A stretch of DNA of 35,274 nt from Syntrophomonadaceae bacterium (GTDB lineage Bacteria > Bacillota > Dethiobacteria > DTU022 > UBA8154). Made by a program: the position numbers and the translations under genes. Under the pieces are notes generated by a model. It ran no database searches. It was given only the letters and a program-made list of their open reading frames with translations, and was not told the DNA's origin. Within the stretch, counting starts at the first letter, position 1, and each line of letters opens with the position of its first letter. Shown piece after piece: positions 14,412-23,022 of the stretch. The DNA lies in the NCBI GenBank assembly GCA_003563895.1, contig PWTK01000085.1:1-35274 (forward strand), in the 5' to 3' direction.

Positions 14412-15995
14412 ATGACGTTTTCCAAGTTAAACGCCTCAGCAGCCACCCTGACCAAAAACCGCACCGAAGGTTCCGTCAGCCCGTTCAGCGGGATGTGCGT
14501 AACCTGTGTGGACGGATGCGTGGGAATGTGCGATATCGGCAAATCAGCTTACCGGGGTCACGAAACCCTTTACCCCCAGCCTTTCGGTATCATCACCACC
14601 GCTTCGGAGAAGGATTACCCTGTTGATTATTCTCATTTTTCCATTATGGGCACAACGGTAGGTGCCCGGGGGGGTCCGGAGGACAGCGACAGGGCGGTCT
14701 TTCCGGAAGTGAAGCTGGAGACCCGGGTTGGAAGAGGGGAAGGATTGAAACTGAAACTCCCCTTTGCCATCCCCGGCATTGGGTCCACCGACGTGGCCAA
14801 AAACAACTGGGACGGCCTGGCTGTCGGCTCTGCCCTGGCCGGCACCATCCTGACTATTGGCGAAAACGTTTGCGGCATGGATGAAGAAGCGGTGATCGAA
14901 AGCGGCAGGGTAAAAAGCACCGGTGACCTGGACAGGAGAGTGAAGCTCTACCAGGAATGGCAGAGAGACGGCTGCGGCGCCATCGTGGTCCAGGCCAACG
15001 TGGAAGATTCCCGCCTGGGGGTGCAGGAGTACGCCATAGGGGAACTGGGCGTGGAGGCCGTTGAGCTGAAGTGGGGACAGGGCGCCAAGGATATCGGTGG
15101 CGAAGTGAAGATCAAGAATTTAAAAAAAGCACAGATGTTGAAGCGCAGGGGTTATGTGGTACTGCCCGACCCGGAAAAGCCTTCTGCAGTCGAGGCCTTC
15201 AACAGGGGAGCCTTTAAGGAATTTGAACGCCATTCCAGGGTGGGCATGGTAGGCCTGGAGTCATTTATGAAGCAGGTGGAAGATCTGCGAAAAGCGGGTG
15301 CCAGGTTTGTTTTTCTCAAAACCGGTGCTTACCGGCCTTCCGACCTGGCCCGCGCCGTGAAATTTTCCTCCCTGGCCGGCATAGACATGCTGACCGTTGA
15401 CGGGGCCGGCGGCGGAACCGGCATGAGCCCCTGGCGGATGATGAACGAATGGGGAATTCCTTCGGTGGAGCTGCATTCCCTGCTGCGGCAGTACTGTCAA
15501 AAACTGTCCGACAAGGATCAACATGTGCCGGATATCGCCCTTGCCGGAGGATTTGCCTTTGAAGATCAAATTTTTAAAGGGCTGGCCCTTGGAGCACCCT
15601 TTGTCAAGCTGATCGGCATGGCCCGCGGTCCCGTTGCCGCCGCCATGGTCGGCAAGACCATCGGCGGAAGAATCCGCGAGAATAAGCTTCCCGTCTACGT
15701 GGAACGCTTTGGCAGCACCCTGGAGGAAGTGTTTGTAACGGCATCCGATTTAAAAGCAGAACTGGGCGAAGAAACCTTTCACCGCGTACCGGCCGGGGCA
15801 TTGGGCCTCTACACCTATTACGAGCGCCTGGCCCAGGGGCTCCGGCAGTTGATGTGCGGAAGCAGAAAGTTTACCCTGGAACACGTTGAAAGGAATGATA
15901 TCGCTGCCCTCACCAGGGAAGCTGCAGAAATCAGCGGCATCCCCTATATCATGGAGCTGGACAGGGAAGAGGCGGAACAGATCCTGGACGGGTAG
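14412..15995 (+). CDS. FMN-binding glutamate-synthase-like protein (GltB domain 2 family)
   Basis: A 527-residue protein of the glutamate synthase FMN-domain family. The FMN barrel is seen in VDGAGGGTGMSPWRMMNEWG (about 330-350) and LAGGFAFEDQIFKGLALGAPFVKL. The N-terminus carries Cys29, Cys32, Cys36 and Cys40 (CxxCxxxCxxxC), probably a [4Fe-4S] site. Missing relative to true GltB are the glutamine amidotransferase domain, the GXGXG domain and the cysteine cluster that normally follows the FMN-phosphate site. Ammonia-dependent activity or another 2-oxo-acid or flavin reaction is possible. ATG 14412 follows GGAGAGGGG at 7 bases; the ATG at 14394 overlaps that site. Co-transcription with the diaphorase genes implies NADH-linked electron supply. 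The last gene before a strong terminator. Confidence 0.82.
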   Translation: MTFSKLNASAATLTKNRTEGSVSPFSGMCVTCVDGCVGMCDIGKSAYRGHETLYPQPFGIITTASEKDYPVDYSHFSIMGTTVGARGGPEDSDRAVFPEVKLETRVGRGEGLKLKLPFAIPGIGSTDVAKNNWDGLAVGSALAGTILTIGENVCGMDEEAVIESGRVKSTGDLDRRVKLYQEWQRDGCGAIVVQANVEDSRLGVQEYAIGELGVEAVELKWGQGAKDIGGEVKIKNLKKAQMLKRRGYVVLPDPEKPSAVEAFNRGAFKEFERHSRVGMVGLESFMKQVEDLRKAGARFVFLKTGAYRPSDLARAVKFSSLAGIDMLTVDGAGGGTGMSPWRMMNEWGIPSVELHSLLRQYCQKLSDKDQHVPDIALAGGFAFEDQIFKGLALGAPFVKLIGMARGPVAAAMVGKTIGGRIRENKLPVYVERFGSTLEEVFVTASDLKAELGEETFHRVPAGALGLYTYYERLAQGLRQLMCGSRKFTLEHVERNDIAALTREAAEISGIPYIMELDREEAEQILDG

Positions 15996-16055
15996 CCGCC
16001 TCTGGACATTGAGAATGGAACTGAAACGAGTTGAAAGTGAGGCTTGGGAGCGGCG

Positions 16056-16086
16056 AAAGCCTTCTCCATGGGGAGAAGGCTTTTTT
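16056..16086 (+). terminator. Rho-independent terminator of the nuoE-gltB-like operon
   Basis: A perfect 12-base-pair stem (16056-16067 with 16072-16083) and a 4-base loop (ATGG) end in a T tract, 60 bases after the GltB-like stop codon. Confidence 0.92.
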
Positions 16087-16157
16087 CATGTCCTTTTTGT
16101 GTTAAAATAAAAGCGGAACGGGCAGACCATATTCGAAAAAGGTGGGTGGATCGGGGA

Positions 16158-17414
16158 ATGCGCTGTGAGATTATCGGGGTTGGGACAGAATTGTTAATGG
16201 GGCAGATCATCAACACCAACGCCCGCGATGTTTCCGGGGAGCTTTTTGCCGTGGGGGTAGGGGTCTATTACCAGTCGGTGGTGGGTGACAACAGGGAACG
16301 GCTGAAGGAAGTCTTCGAACGGGCCCTGGAGCGGGCCGACCTGGTGATCTTAACCGGGGGGTTGGGACCCACAAACGATGATATTACCCGGGATACGGTG
16401 GCAGAGGTTCTGGGGCTTTCCCAGCAGAAAGACGCCGAATGGGAAAAAAGGTTGGAGGAATTTTTCCGGCGATTGGGCCGGCCGATGGCGGAAAGCAACC
16501 GTCGGCAGGCGCTGGTCCCCGAAGGCGGCATTTTGCTGTCCAACGAACGGGGGACAGCACCCGGCATATATTTGGAAAAAAACGGCCGCACCATTGTGCT
16601 TCTGCCCGGTCCCCCGCGGGAACTCCTTCCCATGCTGAGGGATCATGTCATTCCACGCCTCAAGGTAAAGCTGCAAGACAGGGGAGAGCTGGCTGTTTTC
16701 AAGTCCAAGGCACTGCGGGTCATCGAGCTGGGCGAATCGGCCATGACGGAGATGATCAAACCCCTCCTGGAAGCTCAAAAAAACCCGACCATTGCGCCTT
16801 TGGCCAAAAGCTCGGAAGTGCACCTGCGGATTACGGCTCGCGCTGCCACAACCGAAGAGGCCGAGGCCCTTCTTTCGGCTGAGGCCGAGAAAATAAAAAA
16901 AGTGCTGGGGGATTACATTTACGGGGAAGACGAGGAGGAACTGGAACTGGTGGTGGCACGCCTCCTCTGGGAGCGCAAAAAAACTGTAGCCCTGGCAGAA
17001 TCCTGCAGCGGCGGCCTGCTCTGCCATCGCCTGACCAACGTGCCGGGGAGTTCTTCCTATTTACTGGGCGGTTTTGTCACCTACAGCAACGAGGCAAAAG
17101 CGGGTATCCTTGGGGTAAAGAAAGAACTCCTGGAAAGTAAAGGGGCGGTGAGCGCCGAGGTGGCCTCAATGATGGCTGCCGGTGCCAGAAAATTGTGCGG
17201 TGCCGACATCGGTGTGGGCATCACAGGCATAGCGGGTCCCGGCGGTGAAACGCCCGAAAAGCCTTTGGGACTGACCTTTATCGGGTTGTCTGTCCCGGCA
17301 CTCGATTATACTCGCCGCTATGAGTTTTGGGGCGGGCGCCTGGAGATCAAGGAAAGAGCTTCCCAAACAGCCCTGCACCTGATGCGGCTTTACCTGCTGG
17401 GAAAACTGCGTTAA
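16158..17414 (+). CDS. cinA: CinA-family nicotinamide-nucleotide amidase / competence-damage protein
   Basis: A 418-residue two-domain CinA. The N-terminal molybdopterin-binding-like domain (EIIGVGTELLMGQIINTNA, then LTGGLGPTNDDITRDTVAE and LLPGPPRELLPM) has ADP-ribose pyrophosphatase activity in studied homologues. The C-terminal domain (from about residue 270: ALAESCSGGLLCHRLTNVPGSS, later GITGIAGPGG) is the PncC-type NMN deamidase that recycles the pyridine nucleotide by-product NMN. ATG 16158 follows GGTGGATCGGGGA and starts the protein at the usual MRCEIIGVGTELL; upstream in-frame codons run back into the terminator of the previous operon. Length is normal. It is likely monocistronic or co-transcribed with the next gene, 218 bases away. 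Confidence 0.95.
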   Translation: MRCEIIGVGTELLMGQIINTNARDVSGELFAVGVGVYYQSVVGDNRERLKEVFERALERADLVILTGGLGPTNDDITRDTVAEVLGLSQQKDAEWEKRLEEFFRRLGRPMAESNRRQALVPEGGILLSNERGTAPGIYLEKNGRTIVLLPGPPRELLPMLRDHVIPRLKVKLQDRGELAVFKSKALRVIELGESAMTEMIKPLLEAQKNPTIAPLAKSSEVHLRITARAATTEEAEALLSAEAEKIKKVLGDYIYGEDEEELELVVARLLWERKKTVALAESCSGGLLCHRLTNVPGSSSYLLGGFVTYSNEAKAGILGVKKELLESKGAVSAEVASMMAAGARKLCGADIGVGITGIAGPGGETPEKPLGLTFIGLSVPALDYTRRYEFWGGRLEIKERASQTALHLMRLYLLGKLR

Positions 17415-17632
17415 AATTGTAAAACAGGCCGCTGCAAAAAGCAGGGCAATCACCGCCCCCCGCAGGCATCCACCGTGAGTCGGGAGGGCATGCACCCTGA
17501 GCGGCGGCGGTTTAAATGGGATCCTTGACGTGCTGTAATATGCAGGAATGGGGAGAGGAGACCTTGCTTTCTCTCTCCTTCGGTGAGACGGCACGGCTAA
17601 AGGCATCAGAGCAAACCGGGGGTGACAAAACC

Positions 17633-18457
17633 ATGGAAAACAGGCCTATTTGCGATGCTCATGTTCATATTTTTCCAGAAAAGCTCTACAATGCCATTTA
17701 CGAGTGGTTTTCCAGCAGGGGATGGCATATTCTTTTTCGCATGCCGCCGGAAAAGAAGAGGGAGTTTTTACAGGAGATGGGGGTCAGAAAAGCGTTCCTC
17801 CTGGTTTACGCCCACAAACCGGGGATTGCGGGGGATTTGAACCGGTGGTTGAGAGATTTTAGCGCTGCCTCCGGTGGGTTTTTTTATCCCTTTGGGTGCC
17901 TCCATCCCCAGGACCGGGACATGGGAGGAATTGTGGAAAAAGCCCTTGGTGAGTTCGACTTTTGCGGGTTTAAACTGCAGTTGCTGGTAAACCGGGTTCG
18001 AGCCGATGACGAACGCCTTTTCCGCGCTTACGAAGAGCTGCTGGAAAGGCAAAAAGGGGTGGTGATCCATGCCACCACCTACCCCGTTGAAGAGGAGTTC
18101 CTGGGGGTGAAATATATAGAAAAAATCCTTAACCGTTACCCGGGTTTAAAACTGCTGGTTCCCCACATGGGTCTTTACGAACATCACATCTATGAAGAAC
18201 TGCTCCGGGAGTATCGCGGGCTTTACCTGGATACGGCCTTTATTTTCGGCAACAAGAGATTCCCGGCACCGCTGGGTGAATTAAAAGAAATGATGCTCCG
18301 GTTTCCTGACCGCATCCTGTACGGCAGTGACTTTCCCATCCTGGACCACGACCCCCGCGAGGCGATTCGTGCAATTAAGGGTTTTCAGCTTGGGGAAGAA
18401 AACGAGCGACGCATTTTTTGGGAAAACGCCCAAGAGTTCATCAACCTGCGCCTTTAA
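17633..18457 (+). CDS. Amidohydrolase-family (TIM-barrel) metal-dependent hydrolase
   Basis: A 274-residue member of the amidohydrolase 2 family. Metal-site motifs are visible: DAHVH at residues 8-12, VIHATTYP near 144, LLVPHMGLYEHH near 178, and the aspartate in LYGSDFP near 230, followed by the family-typical ENAQEFINL at the end. Related enzymes include decarboxylases and lactone hydrolases; nothing in the sequence fixes the substrate. ATG 17633 follows GGGGGTGAC at suitable spacing. The neighbours (cinA upstream, convergent minus-strand genes downstream) give no functional clue. Confidence 0.85.
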   Translation: MENRPICDAHVHIFPEKLYNAIYEWFSSRGWHILFRMPPEKKREFLQEMGVRKAFLLVYAHKPGIAGDLNRWLRDFSAASGGFFYPFGCLHPQDRDMGGIVEKALGEFDFCGFKLQLLVNRVRADDERLFRAYEELLERQKGVVIHATTYPVEEEFLGVKYIEKILNRYPGLKLLVPHMGLYEHHIYEELLREYRGLYLDTAFIFGNKRFPAPLGELKEMMLRFPDRILYGSDFPILDHDPREAIRAIKGFQLGEENERRIFWENAQEFINLRL

Positions 18458-18578
18458 AATTTTTTGCATCCTGCCGGCCTGGAAAATGGCGGTAGTTTCC
18501 CTTTTCCGTTCTGGTGAAGGCAGCCATAACGGCAGTGCTGCCAGTGGGGCTTGTGCGCGGACTTTCCACACCACCGCC

Positions 18579-19118
18579 TCAGCCGAGATCCTTTTCTACC
18601 ACGCCTGTTCCTTCTTCTAAATACCTGTCCCGCAGGTTTTTATAAACCTCAATGCCCTGCTGCACGTACCATAGGGCGTTTCCGGAAATCTCTTTTTTAA
18701 TCTGTGCAGGAACCCCGGCGGCCAGGTGCCGGACGGGTATTTCCGTTTTGTCTCCCACCACGCTGCCGGCAGCAACGACGGCTTCTTCCCCGATGGAGGC
18801 AAAGTCGAGCACAACGGAGTTGATGCCGACAATGGCCCCTTTTCCTACGGTGCAGTTGTGGAGGGTGGCGCCGTGTCCGATGGTGGCGTTTTCTCCAATA
18901 ACCGTTTCTCCCTGGGGCAGGACATGGACAACGGCGTTGTCCTGCACACTGGCCCCTGACTTGACGACGATTGAGCCCAGGTCGCCCCGCAACACAGCAC
19001 CAAACCAGATGTTGGCCCCTATTTCTACAGTTACGTCGCCGATAAGGACAGCTGTCGGTGCAACAAAGGCGCCCTTTTGGACCCGGGGTATTTTCCCCTT
19101 GTAAGAGATTCGCTGCAT
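18579..19118 (-). CDS. Gamma-carbonic-anhydrase-like left-handed beta-helix protein
   Basis: A 179-residue hexapeptide-repeat protein of the gamma-carbonic anhydrase/YrdA/PaaY family. Repeats run through AVLIGDVTVEIGANIWFGAVLRGDLGSIVV and beyond. The three zinc-ligand histidines are in place: NAVVHV, then GHGATLH (two). A C-terminal helix follows AGVPAQIKKE. The start is ATG at 19118, preceded by GGGGAAGG; upstream in-frame sequence has no family similarity. Members act as zinc hydratases or as trimeric proteins of unknown activity; carbon dioxide hydration is possible but not proven by the sequence. It lies 228 bases downstream of the MBL-fold gene on the same strand and converges with the amidohydrolase gene. 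Confidence 0.9.
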   Translation of the reverse strand: MQRISYKGKIPRVQKGAFVAPTAVLIGDVTVEIGANIWFGAVLRGDLGSIVVKSGASVQDNAVVHVLPQGETVIGENATIGHGATLHNCTVGKGAIVGINSVVLDFASIGEEAVVAAGSVVGDKTEIPVRHLAAGVPAQIKKEISGNALWYVQQGIEVYKNLRDRYLEEGTGVVEKDLG

Positions 19119-19166
19119 TTTCTGTGCCTTCCCCTGCGGGTCGGCTGACCTCCTTTCTTTACCGCT

Positions 19167-19194
19167 ATAATACCATAAGAAAAACGGTGGTAAA
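19167..19194 (-). promoter_or_regulatory. Possible promoter of the gamma-carbonic-anhydrase-like gene
   Basis: On the minus strand, TTTACC (19194-19189) and TATTAT (19172-19167) are 16 bases apart, about 50 bases before the start codon. The -10 is good, the -35 only moderate. Confidence 0.35.
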
Positions 19195-19346
19195 CGCTTC
19201 GGTTTTTCAACCAGGACTGTCTTTTTGGTCGTGGAATCAAAAAATCCTGAACAGGACAAACCAAACCAGGAGAAACCTGAACCTTTTTGTTTTTTCACCC
19301 GGGGAAAAACTCTGCCACTTTTACACAAAACTTCACCGCGTAGGGC

Positions 19347-20195
19347 CTAAAAATTGAGCGAAAGCTCACTCCCGGCACTCAGGTAATGGAAGTTGTCGCC
19401 GAAAAGTTCGGACAGGCGGGCCGAGGCCTTCCAGCCCGTGCAGTGGGAAGCGGCCACTTTTTGAACCCCGTTCGACTGCAGTATTTCCCCTGCGCGGGCA
19501 ATGGCTTCTTCGGAAGAGTGATTGAGGTGCAGCCCTCCGGCCAGAAGATATATCTCTTCATCGCCGGTAAGCTCGCGGGCCTGCTGGATGGTGTTTGCGA
19601 TCCCCGAGTGGGTGCAGCCGCTGAAAAGGAGCAGACCGGCCGGTGTGCGAATTACCAGTGTCTGCTCATCTGCAAAGTCATCCGGCAGCAGTTCCCGTTC
19701 AGGTTTTTTGAGCATGGTGGTGTTCGGTTCATCATGCTCCAGCGGATACATACGTTTAATCGTCCCGCTGAGGAAAAAGCCGGGAAAAATTTCTCTCGGT
19801 TCCACATCGAGGTTAAGCTGGGCGCCCCAATCTTGAAGCGCGGCAGTGCTGAAGGGGGAGCCGATGTAAACGGGGCTTTCGTTTTTGCGCTGCCGGTAGC
19901 GCCGGGAAAAAGTTTCCGGGTGGGCAAATACGGGGCGCGGCTTTTCCTTGTGGAGGGCGCTGCGCAGACCGCCCAGGTGATCATAGTGTCCGTGGCTTAA
20001 CACGATCAGGCTGAGCCGTTGCAGTTTGATCTGCATGACTGCCGCATTGTGTTTCAAGGATAGGCCCTGACCGGTATCGAACAATACCTGCTGCATGCCG
20101 AAGTCGAGGTGATAGCAGAGTCCGTGTTCTCCATAGAGCCCTCGGTTGTTTGCCAGGTTATCGCACAGGCAGGTGAGCTTCATGGTTTTGATCAA
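19347..20195 (-). CDS. MBL-fold metallo-hydrolase (COG1237 type)
   Basis: A 282-residue metallo-beta-lactamase-fold protein of the group related to the methanopterin-pathway enzyme that makes beta-ribofuranosylaminobenzene 5'-phosphate derivatives. The metal motif is SHGHYDHLGGL (about residues 67-77), with FSGCTHSGIANTI near 193, GGLHLNH near 221 and SHCTG near 250 supplying further ligands. The N-terminus LTCLCDNLANNRGLYGEHGLCYHLDFG is typical of this subgroup. The TTG at 20195 is chosen because AAGGAG lies 9 bases upstream; an ATG at 20183 would be too far from it. The substrate cannot be read from the sequence. Confidence 0.87.
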   Translation of the reverse strand: MIKTMKLTCLCDNLANNRGLYGEHGLCYHLDFGMQQVLFDTGQGLSLKHNAAVMQIKLQRLSLIVLSHGHYDHLGGLRSALHKEKPRPVFAHPETFSRRYRQRKNESPVYIGSPFSTAALQDWGAQLNLDVEPREIFPGFFLSGTIKRMYPLEHDEPNTTMLKKPERELLPDDFADEQTLVIRTPAGLLLFSGCTHSGIANTIQQARELTGDEEIYLLAGGLHLNHSSEEAIARAGEILQSNGVQKVAASHCTGWKASARLSELFGDNFHYLSAGSELSLNF

Positions 20196-20630
20196 CGTTT
20201 TTCGCTCCTTCTCACCTTTTGGGTTGTATTATTCCCACAGCCCGCATATTCAAGCATGCCCGTGCTATCTTCATGCTTGCAACTCTGTGACAGGGCGGGC
20301 GATCCTCTTGTATGTTACATATTCGCTTCTCAAGCCAGAAATTCCTTGCAAAACCGGCAAAACAATATTTCTCAGGCATTTATGAAAGAAATGGGGGATG
20401 TTTTTCAGAGAACGCGCAGCAGGTCTAAGCGTCCCCTTTTCAGGGTCATTGTGAAAAAATGCATTTGGTCGGCAGGAAAAAAGTGTCCGGAGAAGAATCT
20501 ATTATTAAGTAGAAAAAACCGGAGATTTAACCTTGTGTCCTTATCTCCCCGATATCCGAAGGCGACGGCTGCTTGTACCATTTTCATTTTGGCAAACAAG
20601 GGATTAATATTTTAAGAAGGAGTGAAAGAT
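20196..20630 (+). other. Intergenic region between divergent MBL and GltD-fusion genes
   Basis: 435 bases between divergent genes, so promoters for both must lie here. I could not find a convincing -35/-10 pair for either. A plus-strand open frame across the region runs into the antisense of the MBL gene and shows no family features. Confidence 0.35.
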
Positions 20631-22715
20631 ATGTCTAACGGCCACAGCGAATTAAAAGAGGGCCATCCGGGCATCCCTCCCTGCGAAGCAGGGTGCCCCA
20701 TTCACCAGGAAGTCCGGGAATACCTGCGCCTGATTGCAGTCGGTGACTTTGACCGGTCACTTGAAGCAGTCATGCGGGCCAACCCCCTGGCATCGGTGTG
20801 CGGTACCATTTGCGCTCACCACTGTGAAGACGAATGCCGCCGCCAGAATGTTGATGAACCCCTTTCCATCAGGGTGCTCAAGCGGGCGGCTGTAGAGCAT
20901 GGGAAGGCGGATTTTCCAACCTCAAAACCGGCTAACGGGAAAAAAGTTGCCGTTATCGGCTCCGGGCCGGCCGGCCTGATTGCCGCCTTTGACCTGGTCC
21001 TGGAAGGATATGGTGTAACCGTCTTCGAACGGGAAAAGGACCTGGGGGGTGCGCCGCGCAATTTTATCCCCCTCTACCGGCTTCCCGATGAAACCATCGA
21101 TCTGGACATTGAAAATTTGAAAAAAGTGGGCGTGGAGTTTAAGGCCGGCGTGGAGTTTGGAACCGATATTGGGGTGGAGGACTTAAAAAACGGGGGGTAC
21201 GGAGCCGTTATTCTGGCTCTCGGCTTAACGGCCAGCCGCGGCCTGCCCATTCCAGGTGCCGATCACGAGGATGTGCTGTTGGCCCTGGAATTTTTGAGGG
21301 CTTCCAAGAGAGAGGGTTACCGCCTGGACGGCCGTGAAGTCATTGTGATCGGCGGCGGCAATGTGGCCATGGATGTGGCTCGTTCTGCGGTACGCTGTGG
21401 GGCCTCCAAGGTGCGCCTGGCCTGCCTGGAATCGTATGATGAGATGCCCGCGTTTTCCTGGGAGATCGAAGAAGCCGAAGAAGAAGGTGTCGAGCTCAAC
21501 TGTTCCTGGGGACCGGACGCCATAAAAGTGGAAAACGGCCGCATTTCAGGGATGGAGACGAAGGAATGTACGGCGGTTTTTGACGAGGAAGGCCGCTTCA
21601 GCCCCTGCTTTAACGAAGAAAAAAAGACATTCATCCCGGGGGATCTGGTGATCTTTGCCATCGGCCAGGCCTCCGATTTGGAGATGGTGAAAAAGGTCGG
21701 GATTCCCCTTGACGAACGCGGCAACCTGGTATATGACCGCGATACCATGAAAACCCCCGTGGAAGGAGTCTTCGCCTGTGGAGAGGTGGCCACCGGTCCC
21801 AGCACCGCAGTGCAGGCCATGGCCAACGCCAAAATAACGGTGCTTTGCGTGGACAGCTACCTGAAGGGGAAAACCTTTGTGGCCGATCAGGTCCAGGAAG
21901 AAGAACCGCTGCCCGAGCTGGCCGAAGATGTCGCCGAAACGGTCAAGAAAATAGACCGCCAGCAGGTTCCCATGGTTTCCCCCGAGGTAAGATGCCAGAA
22001 TTTCCTTCCCATTGAGAGGGGCTACTCCATGGCCATGGCGGTTTGGGAAAGCCGCCGCTGCTTGGGCTGCGGCGCCGGAGCACAAAGGGTCGTGGAGAAG
22101 TGTGCCGACTGCTTGACCTGCCTGCGCACATGCCCCTACAACGTGCCGGTGGTCGGTGACGAGGGCGGTGTACTGATCCGCGATTTCCAGTGCCAGGCCT
22201 GCGGGCTCTGCCTTACCGTGTGTCCCAATTTGGCCATTGAGTTTCGTTCACCGTATATCTCGGAGGCTGAGGAGCAAATGAGGCCTGCCCTGGACAAGCT
22301 GAAGGCTTCCCGCAACGGCTCGCCTGCGGTCCTTATTCTTTCCTGTGCTTACGGGGCTTATGCCCTGCCCGAATTTAACGAGGGCTTTTTGCGCAGCAAA
22401 CCGGATTCGGTGGAGGTCGTTAAATTTCCCTGTATTTCCAAGATCGATACCACCCATATCCTGAAGGCATTTTCCGGCGGAGCGGACAGCGTCCTGGTCG
22501 CCGGGTGTGCTGAAGACAATCAGGAAGACTGTCCCTTCCAGAAAACCATGTACTGGGCCGGGCATCGCGTAACCAGGGTGAAATCCCTTCTGGAAGAAAT
22601 GGGTCTGGAAGGAGATCGCCTCTCCCTGGTGGCGCTGACCCCGGATGAAGTCTCAAACTTCGGCGAGGCCGTCGTTGAAAATATGGAAAAATTTAAGGAG
22701 CTGGGCAAGAGATAG
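20631..22715 (+). CDS. GltD-like NAD(P)H oxidoreductase fused to ferredoxin and MvhD domains
   Basis: A 694-residue three-part protein. Residues 1-90: GltD/DPYD-type N-terminal domain with eight-iron ligands (Cys18, Cys22, then Cys57, Cys61, Cys65, Cys69). About 100-440: two Rossmann folds, FAD (VAVIGSGPAGLIAA) and NAD(P)H (VIVIGGGNVAMDVARSA), ending in GVFACGEVATGPSTAVQAMANAK. About 475-535: two [4Fe-4S] motifs, CADCLTCLRTCP and CQACGLCLTVCP. About 555-690: an MvhD-like domain with SCAYGAY, FPCISKID and VAGCAEDNQEDC keeping the four spaced cysteines. MvhD normally feeds electrons to HdrA, so this looks like a self-contained NAD(P)H-to-Hdr adaptor. ATG 20631 follows AAGAAGGAG at 8 bases. It appears to be a single-gene unit. 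Confidence 0.88.
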   Translation: MSNGHSELKEGHPGIPPCEAGCPIHQEVREYLRLIAVGDFDRSLEAVMRANPLASVCGTICAHHCEDECRRQNVDEPLSIRVLKRAAVEHGKADFPTSKPANGKKVAVIGSGPAGLIAAFDLVLEGYGVTVFEREKDLGGAPRNFIPLYRLPDETIDLDIENLKKVGVEFKAGVEFGTDIGVEDLKNGGYGAVILALGLTASRGLPIPGADHEDVLLALEFLRASKREGYRLDGREVIVIGGGNVAMDVARSAVRCGASKVRLACLESYDEMPAFSWEIEEAEEEGVELNCSWGPDAIKVENGRISGMETKECTAVFDEEGRFSPCFNEEKKTFIPGDLVIFAIGQASDLEMVKKVGIPLDERGNLVYDRDTMKTPVEGVFACGEVATGPSTAVQAMANAKITVLCVDSYLKGKTFVADQVQEEEPLPELAEDVAETVKKIDRQQVPMVSPEVRCQNFLPIERGYSMAMAVWESRRCLGCGAGAQRVVEKCADCLTCLRTCPYNVPVVGDEGGVLIRDFQCQACGLCLTVCPNLAIEFRSPYISEAEEQMRPALDKLKASRNGSPAVLILSCAYGAYALPEFNEGFLRSKPDSVEVVKFPCISKIDTTHILKAFSGGADSVLVAGCAEDNQEDCPFQKTMYWAGHRVTRVKSLLEEMGLEGDRLSLVALTPDEVSNFGEAVVENMEKFKELGKR

Positions 22716-22796
22716 GGCTCCGAAACTCCGGCCGTGAAGGCGCCGGGACAACGCAAAGAGTCCCCTGAAGGACTGTTTGAATTGCCAGGTTTATTT

Positions 22797-22831
22797 TGGG
22801 CTGTTCCAGATCATCCCTCTGGCACAGCCCA
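22797..22831 (+). terminator. Hairpin, likely transcription terminator of the GltD-fusion gene
   Basis: TGGGCTGT (22797-22804) pairs with ACAGCCCA (22824-22831), and inside it CCAG pairs with CTGG across one mismatch. It is followed by TCTTTG rather than a clean T run, so termination may be partial. Confidence 0.4.
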
Positions 22832-22920
22832 TCTTTGATCTCGCCCGCACCAAAACAATTTATCGAACTTGTCCCCTTTATTGAAGATTGATGAAGAACT
22901 ATAAGAACAATATCAACAAT

Positions 22921-22960
22921 ATGGTCTAGAGGCTGTCTTTATGGTTTAGAGGCTGTCTTT
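22921..22960 (+). repeat. 20-bp tandem duplication
   Basis: Bases 22921-22940 and 22941-22960 are adjacent copies of the same 20-mer (ATGGTCTAGAGGCTGTCTTT, with one C-to-T change in the second). It lies 63-102 bases before the transporter start codon, so it may be a duplicated regulator site or a replication-slippage product. Confidence 0.85.
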
Positions 22961-23022
22961 TGTGAAATGTTTTGTAAATAATTTTCGTGAATTGTCGAAG
23001 CCTTGCTGAGGAGGATGGAATC

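Larger units (their letters stand above)
22716..23022 (+). other. Intergenic region upstream of the anion transporter
   Basis: 307 bases with a hairpin (22797-22831) near the end of the fusion gene and a 20-bp tandem duplication (22921-22960). No promoter with good spacing was found. Confidence 0.4.

Noticed and set aside
20109..20615. Plus-strand frame between MBL gene and GltD fusion
   Set aside because: Its first part is antisense to the MBL gene and the rest has no family features or ribosome binding site.
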